DNA of 64,000 bases from JABDMH01 sp050298535. GTDB taxonomy: Bacteria > Bacteroidota > Bacteroidia > Chitinophagales > Saprospiraceae. The stretch spans positions 1 through 64,000 of the forward strand of contig JBNKUI010000083.1 of NCBI GenBank assembly GCA_050298535.1. Direction: 5' to 3'. Made by a program: the position numbers and the translations under genes. Below the pieces are notes generated by a model, which saw only the letters and a program-made list of their open reading frames with translations, had not been told where the DNA came from and did not search any database. This document shows, piece after piece, positions 1-8,711 of the stretch; positions within the stretch are counted from its first letter, which is position 1, and each line of letters opens with the position of its first letter.

Positions 1-105
1 ATTTGTATTCTTCGGCATGGCCCAGTATGTACGAGCGCCATCAAACTGCGCAGTTAATTTTACTGCACTGGATAAAAGGATTATTAGGAGAATTATATTT
101 TTCAT
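1..105 (-). CDS. N-terminus of a secreted protein, cut by the window edge
   Basis: An open frame runs from an ATG at 105 to the left edge, giving 35 residues. It starts with a clear signal peptide (MKNIILLIILLSSAVKLTAQ) and continues FDGARTYWAMPKNTN. The mature start resembles outer-membrane proteins annotated as 'putative MetA-pathway of phenol degradation' (beta-barrel transporters), but 15 residues are too few to be sure. It begins 18 bp after the sulfatase stop on the same strand, so the two are probably co-transcribed. The function is unproven. Confidence 0.55.
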   Translation of the reverse strand, partial: MKNIILLIILLSSAVKLTAQFDGARTYWAMPKNTN

Positions 106-123
106 GATTGATGTTTTTACGAA

Positions 124-1887
124 TTATTTATTTAGGACGTCTAGATCGGGTACGTCTTCAGATCCACGAGGCCAGCTCGGATCATAGACGGGTGGTCTTG
201 GAGGTAGTTTATCTTCGAGGCCATCATATACCGTTCTATTAGGTATAATGACATTGTTTGTTTCCGCATAGTGTGCCCAGCTTTTACAAAGTCGCTCGAC
301 AATGTCAGGTTTCTGTAAAGCAAGATTTATGCGTTCTCCAGGATCAGATATAATATTGTATAGCTCCCAGGTCTCATTACCATATGGTTTTGGCATAGAG
401 ACAATTTTCCACTCACCCATTCTGAGTGATTTACATCCAAATAATTCGAAGGCGATATAGTCTTCTTCTGATCTGATATTATCAACTTCGCCTTCCAGTA
501 AGGGTACCCATGATTTACCTGAAATTATTCTTTTTTGATCATGGCTTTCTGTAGGTTTTACAGATGCGAGTTCGAGCATTGTGGGAAGAATGTCACTCAC
601 ATGCATCACGGATGATGTGTTTATTTCACCGGCATTTGTGTTATCTGGCGATACAACGATCAAAGGAGATCGTATACCACCTTCGTAGGTTGTATATTTC
701 GTTCCCTGGAAAGGTGTCGCTGAAACCTGAGCCCATGATGGACCATACGAAGTCCATGATCCCTTTCTACCCCAGTTTTGATAACCATGTGTATATGTTT
801 TGGCCATCCAATTGGCTTTCTCGGTGGAGGGATATTTTTTGTAAGCCTCCTCCTTTTGATTTGAATCAGGTCCGTTGTCTGAAAAGAATATCACATAAGT
901 GTTTTCCATCAGATTATGATCTTTTAGGTATGACATAAGTCTACCCACCTCCATGTCCATGTAGTCAAGAACTGCTGCGAATACTTCCATTTTACGGGCA
1001 ACAACCACTTGAGCCAAGGGCTTTAGTTTGTCGAATCCCGGCACATACCAAAGTCGCTCTCCCATTTGGGTTGAGTCACAAAGTATACCCATATCGATCA
1101 TTCGCTCTAGACGCTCATTGCGTAGGGTATCCCACCCCTTGTCAAACATGCCCTCGTATTTTCGCAGGTAATTATTGGGCACCATTAAAGGGTCGTGAGG
1201 TGCCTGATGGGCCAGGTATGCAAAAAATGGTTTTTCGTCTTCTCGATTGCTTTCGATGTAGCTGATTATCTTGTCCGTAAATGTGGTGGTCGCATAGTAA
1301 TTCTTAGGAAGTTTTGTGATATGTTCACCATCCTCGGAATAATGGTTTTTTTCAATATGCGAGTCTGGGCCTTTGAAATCGAAGTAGCTACCACCCCCTG
1401 AAAGCATGGCAAAAGACCTTTCGAACCCTCTGGCCCGGGGTAGATATTCTTTTTCTTTGCCCAGGTGCCATTTGCCAGCCATATATGTATGATAACCAGC
1501 AGATTTTAGCATTTCAGGTAGGGTGGGTACATCTAATCGTAAGACGCCTTCGTATCCAGGTTCATTCATCTGGTTGGATGCAGTTTTTTCATACATATTT
1601 CCCAGGCCCACTACATGATTGTCCATACCAGTCATCAACATGGATCGTGTGGGTGAACATGTAGGAGCCACATAGAAATTAGTATATCGTACACCCTGAG
1701 ATGCCAGTTGGTCGATATTGGGTGTGCGGATTTCTCCGCCAAAGGAACCCAGATCTGAAAAACCCATGTCGTCTGCCACGATCACCAGAAAATTGGGCTT
1801 CTTATCAGAAGTGCCTTGACCATATAGCAATTGTGCTATGAATACTAGCAAAATCACTATCGGATGAATTTGTTTTATTTGTTTCAT
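124..1887 (-). CDS. Secreted sulfatase (arylsulfatase-like, formylglycine-dependent)
   Basis: The 587-residue protein has a signal peptide (about residues 1-24) and a full sulfatase domain of the alkaline phosphatase superfamily. Visible active-site elements are D39-D40 (VADDMG), the formylglycine motif C77-S-P-T-R81, K139 and H141 in GKWHLG, H231 in HQAPHDP, D337-N338 in FFSDNG, and K397. The stretch GRKGSWTSYGPSWAQVSATP resembles the Pseudomonas AtsA-like arylsulfatases. It should hydrolyse sulfate esters in the periplasm or outside the cell after Cys77 is converted to formylglycine; the maturase is not in this window. The gene lies downstream of the efflux operon but is separated from it by a terminator and has its own promoter with paired LytTR-type boxes. 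The natural substrate cannot be told from sequence. Confidence 0.93.
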   Translation of the reverse strand: MKQIKQIHPIVILLVFIAQLLYGQGTSDKKPNFLVIVADDMGFSDLGSFGGEIRTPNIDQLASQGVRYTNFYVAPTCSPTRSMLMTGMDNHVVGLGNMYEKTASNQMNEPGYEGVLRLDVPTLPEMLKSAGYHTYMAGKWHLGKEKEYLPRARGFERSFAMLSGGGSYFDFKGPDSHIEKNHYSEDGEHITKLPKNYYATTTFTDKIISYIESNREDEKPFFAYLAHQAPHDPLMVPNNYLRKYEGMFDKGWDTLRNERLERMIDMGILCDSTQMGERLWYVPGFDKLKPLAQVVVARKMEVFAAVLDYMDMEVGRLMSYLKDHNLMENTYVIFFSDNGPDSNQKEEAYKKYPSTEKANWMAKTYTHGYQNWGRKGSWTSYGPSWAQVSATPFQGTKYTTYEGGIRSPLIVVSPDNTNAGEINTSSVMHVSDILPTMLELASVKPTESHDQKRIISGKSWVPLLEGEVDNIRSEEDYIAFELFGCKSLRMGEWKIVSMPKPYGNETWELYNIISDPGERINLALQKPDIVERLCKSWAHYAETNNVIIPNRTVYDGLEDKLPPRPPVYDPSWPRGSEDVPDLDVLNK

Positions 1888-1952
1888 GACGTTTATTTTT
1901 ATTATCTGTCATAAAAGTAGAGCGCGGCCTAGGAGAATCCACGGTAGCTTTA

Positions 1953-1982
1953 CCCAACGTGTGGTGTGGCCTTCCCAACGTG
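1953..1982 (-). promoter_or_regulatory. Paired LytTR-type boxes upstream of the sulfatase
   Basis: The same 9-mer, CCCAACGTG on the plus strand (CACGTTGGG in the gene's direction), occurs at 1953-1961 and 1974-1982, exactly 21 bp apart. It lies 66-95 bp upstream of the sulfatase start. It matches the published LytTR half-site pattern [TA][AC][CA]GTTN[AG][TG] at 8 of 9 positions. A TActTTT element at about 1912-1918 could be the -10 region. Equivalent pairs precede the efflux operon and the channel/cyclase operon. Binding is inferred. Confidence 0.55.
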
Positions 1983-2050
1983 CCATAGTAGTATATGCCT
2001 ATTGGAGAGAGTAAATAGCGTGGAAAGGATATGGCCAGTTGTGATATAAA

Positions 2051-2079
2051 AAATGCATGACTTGCTAGGTCATGCATTT
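2051..2079 (-). terminator. Rho-independent terminator of the efflux operon
   Basis: A perfect 11-bp inverted repeat (AAATGCATGAC / GTCATGCATTT, loop 7 nt) lies 28 bp beyond the RND permease stop. On the minus strand it runs into TTTTTTAT. This separates the efflux transcript from the sulfatase. Confidence 0.75.
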
Positions 2080-2106
2080 GATTAACGAGCCATATTTTCA
2101 AAAGTG

Positions 2107-5100
2107 TTAGCTAACACGATATAGAATTTTATAGGCGGCAGGGACGAACAGTAATGTGATGACGGTAGCGAACAACAATCCAAAGATGATTCCAATGGCC
2201 ATGGGTTCCCACATGGCACCACCACCCAACCAGAGAGGAATCAGCCCCAGAACCGTAGTTGCAGTAGTGAGCATTATGGGACGAAAGCGTTGCTTGGCAG
2301 CATCTACAATGGCAGTTGACGCAGGTTTTCCAAATTCATCCTGTTCAAGTTGTATTCGATCTAGTAATACAATTGCATTATTGATCACGATTCCTGCCAA
2401 TGAGATAATGCCGAGAAGGGTCATGAAACCGAAGTATGATCCGGTGATTAGAAGGCCACCTACTACGCCGATGACGCCCAGAGGTATAGTTAGAATTACT
2501 ATGGTGGATTTTCTGATGGAATTAAATTGTCCGACCAGGAGAATGATTATCAATAGACCAGCAATAGGAAGTTTATTCATGATGGACTCATTGGCTTTGG
2601 CTGATTCTTCTGTCTCTCCCCCCATCTCATAGGTATACCCTGCTGGCCAGGATTTACTGACATCGGCGAGCCATGGTGCCATTTGTTGATTGATTTCTGC
2701 TGCGGTGATATCTCCCTGAAGATCTGCCGTTGACGCCATGGTCATGTATCTGTTTCGTCTTAAAATCTTTGAAGGATGCCAGTTTAGATTAATGTCAGCT
2801 ACTTGACTGAGTGGAACAGTCTTTCCCGTAAGTTGTGCATATACATTTATGTTCTCCAGATTATCGATATTTCGACGGTCACTGTATGAATTTCTCATAA
2901 TAATAGGCAAGGTGTTTTGCCCGTCCCTATATTCTGATGTACTGATACCAGTCAAACTAGTCTGTAAGGAGATCGCAATATCCTGACTACTTAACCTAGC
3001 ATTGCTGGCTCTTGCCTGATCGATATCTACACTTAATTTCTTTGTCCTAGGTCCCCAGTCATCCTTTATGTTGATGGTGCCAGATAACGTCGATAATCTT
3101 TGATTTATCGATTCTACAATGTCATATAAGGTATTAATATCTTTTCCTGATACTCTTATTTCAATAGGATACTTGGCGGTGGGACCAGAACTCAGTGAGG
3201 AGATTTTAGGTGTCAGATCGGGAAAGCTTTGTTGGCAGAAATCCATTAAATGATCAATTACTGCCTGGTTTTGCTCGCTATGCATGGTATTGATGAGCAT
3301 GTAGCCCTGATTGGGTCCCGGAGTAGGCGGATTGAATGAAAGTGCATACTTTGGAGTACCGCCACCTACCCAGGCAGCCCAGCCCTCAACCATTGGATCG
3401 GATCCTTCAGGTTCAAAAAGATGGTGCTGTATATGCGCACTAATTTGATTGAGAATGCTATCGGTGTACTCAATTGCAGTACCCTCAGGTAACTCAAATT
3501 CAGCCGTCACTAGATTCCGTTCGGAAGGAGGAAAAAATATAATAGGAAGTTTTTTGAAGCCTACCATGGCAAGTAGAAAGCAAATAATGATCCCTCCCAG
3601 GAAAAATATTGGTTTTTCTAAAACACGTGTAAGTGTTCTTGTGTATAAATCCTGTATTCTAGAAGGCTGATTACTTCCCTTTGAACTTTTAACTTTCAAA
3701 AATAGAAAGCAAAATAATGGAATCATGGTGAGTGCCAGAATCCACGAAGTGAGTAGAGAAATTGTAATCACCTTGAAAAGTGAGGAAGTGAATTCTCCCA
3801 CGTTTGATTCCGCAAGAAAAATCGGCAGAAAAGCTGCTGAAGTTGTCAGAGATGAAATCAATAATGGCAGGGACAACTCACTTGCAGAATGGATGGCTGC
3901 TTCCAGCCTTTGTTCACCTTTTTCCATACGCACCATAATACTCTCTGCCATCACAATGGCATTATCCACCAGCATGCCCAGGGCTATGATTAAAGCAGCT
4001 AGTGATACCTGGTCCAGTCCAATATTAAAAAGTGTCATGACAAATAAGGTGGTGACCATTGCCATCGGTATAAGACTGGCAATCACTAATCCTGTTCGCA
4101 GGCCAAGAAATAGGAGCATGACAGCTACTACAACTGCTATACTTTGAATCACATTTCCCACAAATCCTGAGACGGTTTCGTCCACGATTTTATGTTGGTA
4201 TGCGATGGTTTTCAACTCAATGCCTATGGGGTAGATCTCTGACAGGATTTCTATTCTATTTTCTATGGCTTCTCCCAATTCAATAATGTTCCCTCCTTCT
4301 TTAAGAGAAATCGAGAGTGCTAAACCTTTCTGTCCATTTATATAGACCATAGAACCTGGAGGATCAGAATATCCACGGTACACATGAGCAATGTCACCCA
4401 GAAAGTAGGTAGCGCCAGATGTAGTGTTGATGATGGTATTTCTGATATCATCCAATTCTTCAAAGTTTCCTGATGGTTCCAGAGCGATTCTCTCAGGTCC
4501 CATTCGCACGTCGCCACCTGGGAATATGATATTGGTTGATTGCAGTGTATTCTGAAGTTGTAAAGTGGAAAGCCCGAGCTCGGCGAGTTTTTCGTTTTTA
4601 TACTCAACATAGATCTTTTCCTCCTGTTCTCCAGAGATAGAAATCTTGGCTGCAGAGGGAATATGGAGTAGGTCATCTCGGACTTCATCTGCGATTTCTT
4701 TTATTTCGGCATAGTTAAATCCTTCACCCGTCAATCCAACGATAATACCAAAAACATCCCCATACTCATCATTTACCTGTGGAGTTACTCCTGACGGTAA
4801 GTCGTTTATTTGTGATACTTTACGGCGAAGCTTGTCCCAAATGGGTCGTAGGTCTGTGTAGGATTGTTTGATGTTGACTTTGATAGACGAAACACTGGTC
4901 TTCGATGTACTGGTTATAAAATCAACTTCTGGCATCTCCTGAATGACATGCTCGATTTTGTCAGTGACCAGTGATTCTACCCGGTCAGGACTTGCCCCTG
5001 GAAAAACGGTTAATACATGGGCAACACGTACAGTAAAACCGGGATCTTCAGCCTTTGGCATCGTGAAATAAGAGGATACTCCTGCAAGCAGCAGTACCAG

Positions 5101-5154
5101 AATGATGACAATCGTTACACGATTATTTTGGATAGATAATCTAGTGATCTTCAT
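2107..5154 (-). CDS. RND-family efflux permease (inner membrane, AcrB/MexB type)
   Basis: The 1015-residue protein has the usual RND plan: an N-terminal transmembrane helix (about 12-32), a large periplasmic porter loop, a transmembrane block (about 335-475), a second porter loop and a C-terminal transmembrane block. The TM4 motif is GMLVDNAIVMAES, where the AcrB double aspartate is D-N, as is common in this subfamily. It should exchange protons for a substrate and hand it to the adaptor and outer-membrane channel encoded directly upstream. The gap to the adaptor gene is 21 bp, so the three genes form one operon (channel, adaptor, permease). The substrate is unknown. The absence of a metal-site signature that I can recognise favours a small-molecule pump over a heavy-metal pump, with modest confidence. 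Confidence 0.95.
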   Translation of the reverse strand: MKITRLSIQNNRVTIVIILVLLLAGVSSYFTMPKAEDPGFTVRVAHVLTVFPGASPDRVESLVTDKIEHVIQEMPEVDFITSTSKTSVSSIKVNIKQSYTDLRPIWDKLRRKVSQINDLPSGVTPQVNDEYGDVFGIIVGLTGEGFNYAEIKEIADEVRDDLLHIPSAAKISISGEQEEKIYVEYKNEKLAELGLSTLQLQNTLQSTNIIFPGGDVRMGPERIALEPSGNFEELDDIRNTIINTTSGATYFLGDIAHVYRGYSDPPGSMVYINGQKGLALSISLKEGGNIIELGEAIENRIEILSEIYPIGIELKTIAYQHKIVDETVSGFVGNVIQSIAVVVAVMLLFLGLRTGLVIASLIPMAMVTTLFVMTLFNIGLDQVSLAALIIALGMLVDNAIVMAESIMVRMEKGEQRLEAAIHSASELSLPLLISSLTTSAAFLPIFLAESNVGEFTSSLFKVITISLLTSWILALTMIPLFCFLFLKVKSSKGSNQPSRIQDLYTRTLTRVLEKPIFFLGGIIICFLLAMVGFKKLPIIFFPPSERNLVTAEFELPEGTAIEYTDSILNQISAHIQHHLFEPEGSDPMVEGWAAWVGGGTPKYALSFNPPTPGPNQGYMLINTMHSEQNQAVIDHLMDFCQQSFPDLTPKISSLSSGPTAKYPIEIRVSGKDINTLYDIVESINQRLSTLSGTINIKDDWGPRTKKLSVDIDQARASNARLSSQDIAISLQTSLTGISTSEYRDGQNTLPIIMRNSYSDRRNIDNLENINVYAQLTGKTVPLSQVADINLNWHPSKILRRNRYMTMASTADLQGDITAAEINQQMAPWLADVSKSWPAGYTYEMGGETEESAKANESIMNKLPIAGLLIIILLVGQFNSIRKSTIVILTIPLGVIGVVGGLLITGSYFGFMTLLGIISLAGIVINNAIVLLDRIQLEQDEFGKPASTAIVDAAKQRFRPIMLTTATTVLGLIPLWLGGGAMWEPMAIGIIFGLLFATVITLLFVPAAYKILYRVS

Positions 5155-5175
5155 TTTGCTTGATTTTTCTGAGAG

Positions 5176-6300
5176 TTAAGGTTGAAGTAAGGTGACTCTT
5201 GTGCTATCTGATATTTTACTTATACCGGCAGTAACTATTTTCGACCCTCCCGATACACCGGCCGTAATTTCGATACCCTCATTCGTGAGGGAGCCGATCT
5301 TAACCGTTTGTCTATGGGTTGTGTATACTCCATTCTCAGATTCTAATAGGGACAAAACATATTTTCCTTTTCGATCTTCTGCTACTGCCTGAGCGGGTAT
5401 AATTATTTTACGGTCGGAGGGATTCTCGAATCGAAATATAACCGAAGCTGCCATGCCCGGCCTGATTGAATCATTTGATTTAGATAGCCTTATGAGCACA
5501 GGAAAGGTAGATGAACGATCACTGGCAAAGGGTATTTCTGTGATTTCTCCCTCGAAGTCCTGTCCTTCAAGTGCTGAGAATCGTACTATGGTTTTCTGCT
5601 TCGGCTTGACTTCATTAATGTATTTTTCCGGTATTTGTACGGCAATCTCGATCATGTCATCACTACTGACAGTAAGTATGCGATATCCTGATTGTATATT
5701 TTCCTTTTCTTCAACATATACGTTATTGATTACCCCATCAAATGGAGCGTACATCCTTGTATACGAGATTTGATTAGAGGCCATTTTTACCGCATTTTTC
5801 GCCGCATTTTCCTGTGCCAGCGCTGATTCATATTGTGCTTTTGCTGCATCATAGTGAGCTCTGGCTTTTTCATAATCATTCTGGGAGACACTATTCAGTT
5901 CAAACAATTTTTCGGTTCGGATATACGCAGACTCACTCGTATTTAAATTGGTTTCCGCCTGTTCAATTTGAAATTGGGCCTGCTTCTGCTGAATGTTAGC
6001 CTGATCAAATTGGAGACTATAGTCCACTGGATCTAACACACTTAGTAGCTGTCCTTTCTTGACAGATTCTCCTTTTTTGACTAGAACTTTATTGATGTTT
6101 CCACTTACCTTAAAACTTAGATGTGTCTCATTTGAGCTAATGGCTACGCCACTAAATGACTTGTCAGGTGTCGTACGTTGTGTGTCAATTGTGATATATC
6201 TTACCGGTCGTATTTTCTTAGGTATTGTTTCGTCCGGTGATGTCGAGCAGCCAGTTACTACTGACAAAAGAACTGCGAAGAGAATAATGCTATTTTTCAT
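5176..6300 (-). CDS. RND efflux periplasmic adaptor (membrane fusion protein), lipoprotein
   Basis: The 374-residue protein starts with a lipoprotein signal (VVTGC, Cys18). A biotinyl-lipoyl-like half-motif follows (GNINKVLVKKGESVKKGQLL), then an alpha-helical hairpin of about 80 residues rich in A, Q and E, the second lipoyl half (YAPFDGVINNVYVEEKENI), and beta-barrel and membrane-proximal domains. This is the standard HlyD/AcrA-type adaptor that bridges permease and outer-membrane channel. It sits 12 bp after the channel gene and 21 bp before the permease gene, which fixes its role in the same pump. Confidence 0.94.
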   Translation of the reverse strand: MKNSIILFAVLLSVVTGCSTSPDETIPKKIRPVRYITIDTQRTTPDKSFSGVAISSNETHLSFKVSGNINKVLVKKGESVKKGQLLSVLDPVDYSLQFDQANIQQKQAQFQIEQAETNLNTSESAYIRTEKLFELNSVSQNDYEKARAHYDAAKAQYESALAQENAAKNAVKMASNQISYTRMYAPFDGVINNVYVEEKENIQSGYRILTVSSDDMIEIAVQIPEKYINEVKPKQKTIVRFSALEGQDFEGEITEIPFASDRSSTFPVLIRLSKSNDSIRPGMAASVIFRFENPSDRKIIIPAQAVAEDRKGKYVLSLLESENGVYTTHRQTVKIGSLTNEGIEITAGVSGGSKIVTAGISKISDSTRVTLLQP

Positions 6301-6312
6301 TGTGTTTGTTTT

Positions 6313-8664
6313 CTATTTTTGATTGAATTGGATCCATCGTTGGAAAAAATTTGTCTTTTCATCTTCACTTAGCAGGAAGTGGAATGTGCCGATGGCTCTA
6401 TTTGAAGTAAAAACCTGAGCAAAAAACGTGTATCGGGCATTACTGAGATATTCATTGGATTTCAGAGCCGCATTTTGTGCATCAACTAATTGTGCAATGG
6501 AAATGGCACCCTCTGCATAGGCATTTTGGGCGATGGTGAGATTTGAAGATGCAGCAGTTTTGGCATCACTTGCCATCTGAAGATTCATAAATGAGGCTTT
6601 TGTGTCTTCTAGACTGGAGCGTGTCCGTAATACCAGATTGTTTTGAAGGTTCATCTTTTCAATTTGGAGCTGATCATCTTTTATTTTTTGTTGCTGTATC
6701 GAGATCTTTCTTCCTCCACCATTAAATAGAGGTAGTGATACATTGAGACCAGCACTTAGATTTAAATTGTTAGGTCTTGTTGGTATTAGTTGTTCAAATT
6801 CAACAGGGATATTTTGTGCGCCCTGATCTGATCTGGCAATGAAATGGTCAGCTTGGAATCCTATCGAGATCGTGGGTGTATAAAAAGACCTTTTCAGTGA
6901 TTTAGTCACCCTTTCTTGTGCCAGGATGGCTGCTTTCAGTTGCTTGATCTCTGGTACCTTTTGTATTGATTCATGTTCGAGGAAGGAGCACAGTTGTTGA
7001 AAGTCACTTTCATTTTTAAGTATTTGAATTATCTTGGGGTCAATAATTTGATCTGCCTGGTGAGCGGATATGCTATCAGGTGTATGTATGGAGCTATTAA
7101 TAGGTCTGTTCAGTAATTGATTTAATTGAAATTTTGCTTTCTGAAGATTTGCCAAGGCTTCGTTTACTTCGGTTCGGTTGAAGGCTAATTGAGTTTCCCA
7201 TCTATGTACATCGCTTGGGCCTTCAATGCCTACATATGCTTTGTTTTTGGCTATCGTAAGGTGTTTTTGAGTAACCTGAAGATTGTCATTCCTGACATTA
7301 AGAATACTTTTAGCTTGCAGGGTCTTTAGGTAGGTTAGTGCTGTCTTGTGAATTATATCCTGGACGATCTGATCCTGATTAGCTTCTTGCTGCATCATCC
7401 GAATTTTTTGAATGGCAATACTGGAGTAGGCTGATTCCGAATAGATTATTTGCGACATTCTCGCTCCCGTGGTGAGAGCTAGGGACGGTTGCACACCAAA
7501 GGAAGCATCAGCGCGATCCTGGTCAATCCATCTAGCCTGGGTATTGCCTTCGATTTTTGGCAAGAGTTCCGAGCTCGCTTTGTCGATTTCTTTCCTTGTA
7601 TATTCCAGTTCAGCGACTCCGGTTTTTATATCTAAATTATTTTCAAGGGCTTCAGCAATTACAGAAAATAAATCGACATGATTTTCATCTACTTCATAGT
7701 CAACATTGACTATTTCGGATTGATTAATCCATTCCCAATCGGGATAAAAATTGGTTTGCCGGATGGCCTTCATGTTGAGTATAATCTTTCTGGTAAGCTC
7801 AAGAGGGGCTTCATATGATGAAGTATTCCGGTGGTTGATCAGGTTGGCAGTGTTTATGGCTATTTTTCTGGCAATGGTCCTGGCTCCCAGTTCCGGGGCA
7901 TTCGTTGCGAGGGCTCCCTGTGCCAGGTGATTATATAGCATGCCAAAAACCGGTTGTTTTTTTGTTAAATATTGATTTATGATCGATGTAGATTTTTGCC
8001 GGTGGTCAGCTAATCCGAATAGTGGCATAATATAGAGTGGGCGACTTCCAAGTGTTTCAATGTTGTTAGACTGGTATGATAAACTGATAAGATTAATCTT
8101 CAGGTTATTTCTTTGAGCCTGATCAAACAAGTATTTTTCTGAACCTGTTGAACTGAGTAGAAGTGAATCTGAAGTAATTATATCAATAGTATCACATTTA
8201 AATAAGTCCTTTAAGGTGGATAGATCCTCTCTAATTGAATGATTTAGTGGCACAAGTGAGAAATTGTCTTTTTGAATGATCTTACTCATTTGCACTGGCG
8301 CCTGGAATTCAGGATCCAGAATCATGCTGGCAATCGTAGGTTTTACAATGGAATCCTTAAATAGTAAGGCCTGGGATATTCCCGGACTCAGGGATATTAT
8401 GATATCCGAGCTTGAATCTTCTTCTAACTCCATGATGGTAGATTGAATGTTCTTTGCATTCCAGCCAACTTCCTTCATGTGGAATCTTAGTGAATATTCA
8501 TGTTGAAGAAGATTAGTTAATTCAGTCTGTACCTGGGAAACCAAATCATTTCCAACTGAATTCTTTTGCGTCAGAATGACAATATCTCTTGCTTGATTTT
8601 GACTTTGCGCTCCAGTCAAGATGCCAAGAATGAGAAACGCAACTATGTATTTAATTTTAGACAT
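6313..8664 (-). CDS. Fusion of an ABC-type substrate-binding domain with a TolC-family outer-membrane channel
   Basis: The 783-residue protein is far longer than a normal TolC-family factor (about 420-500). Residues 1-22 are a signal peptide. Residues about 25-300 resemble the periplasmic ABC_sub_bind fold: alternating beta/alpha, with segments such as DIIISLSPGISQALLF, TIASMILDPEF and KQPVFGMLYNHLAQGALA. Residues about 330-770 are an outer-membrane efflux protein, with the repeated helical halves seen at EVNEALANLQKAKFQLNQLL and AEGAISIAQLVDAQNAALKS. It is the first gene of the efflux operon. The fused domain may sense or capture ligand in the periplasm; that is inference. The TolC part is secure, the binding-domain family less so. 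Confidence 0.88.
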   Translation of the reverse strand: MSKIKYIVAFLILGILTGAQSQNQARDIVILTQKNSVGNDLVSQVQTELTNLLQHEYSLRFHMKEVGWNAKNIQSTIMELEEDSSSDIIISLSPGISQALLFKDSIVKPTIASMILDPEFQAPVQMSKIIQKDNFSLVPLNHSIREDLSTLKDLFKCDTIDIITSDSLLLSSTGSEKYLFDQAQRNNLKINLISLSYQSNNIETLGSRPLYIMPLFGLADHRQKSTSIINQYLTKKQPVFGMLYNHLAQGALATNAPELGARTIARKIAINTANLINHRNTSSYEAPLELTRKIILNMKAIRQTNFYPDWEWINQSEIVNVDYEVDENHVDLFSVIAEALENNLDIKTGVAELEYTRKEIDKASSELLPKIEGNTQARWIDQDRADASFGVQPSLALTTGARMSQIIYSESAYSSIAIQKIRMMQQEANQDQIVQDIIHKTALTYLKTLQAKSILNVRNDNLQVTQKHLTIAKNKAYVGIEGPSDVHRWETQLAFNRTEVNEALANLQKAKFQLNQLLNRPINSSIHTPDSISAHQADQIIDPKIIQILKNESDFQQLCSFLEHESIQKVPEIKQLKAAILAQERVTKSLKRSFYTPTISIGFQADHFIARSDQGAQNIPVEFEQLIPTRPNNLNLSAGLNVSLPLFNGGGRKISIQQQKIKDDQLQIEKMNLQNNLVLRTRSSLEDTKASFMNLQMASDAKTAASSNLTIAQNAYAEGAISIAQLVDAQNAALKSNEYLSNARYTFFAQVFTSNRAIGTFHFLLSEDEKTNFFQRWIQFNQK

Positions 8665-8711
8665 CGATTCAAAGTTTTATTACTTCAAATAAATGGCTAA
8701 AATCAGTGTAT

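Noticed and set aside
3725..4147. Plus-strand open frame of 140 codons inside the RND permease gene
   Set aside because: It is the antisense shadow of a strongly conserved coding region; no ribosome site, no family.
4338..4688. Minus-strand frame of 116 codons within the RND gene
   Set aside because: It is out of frame within a secure gene and without recognisable content.
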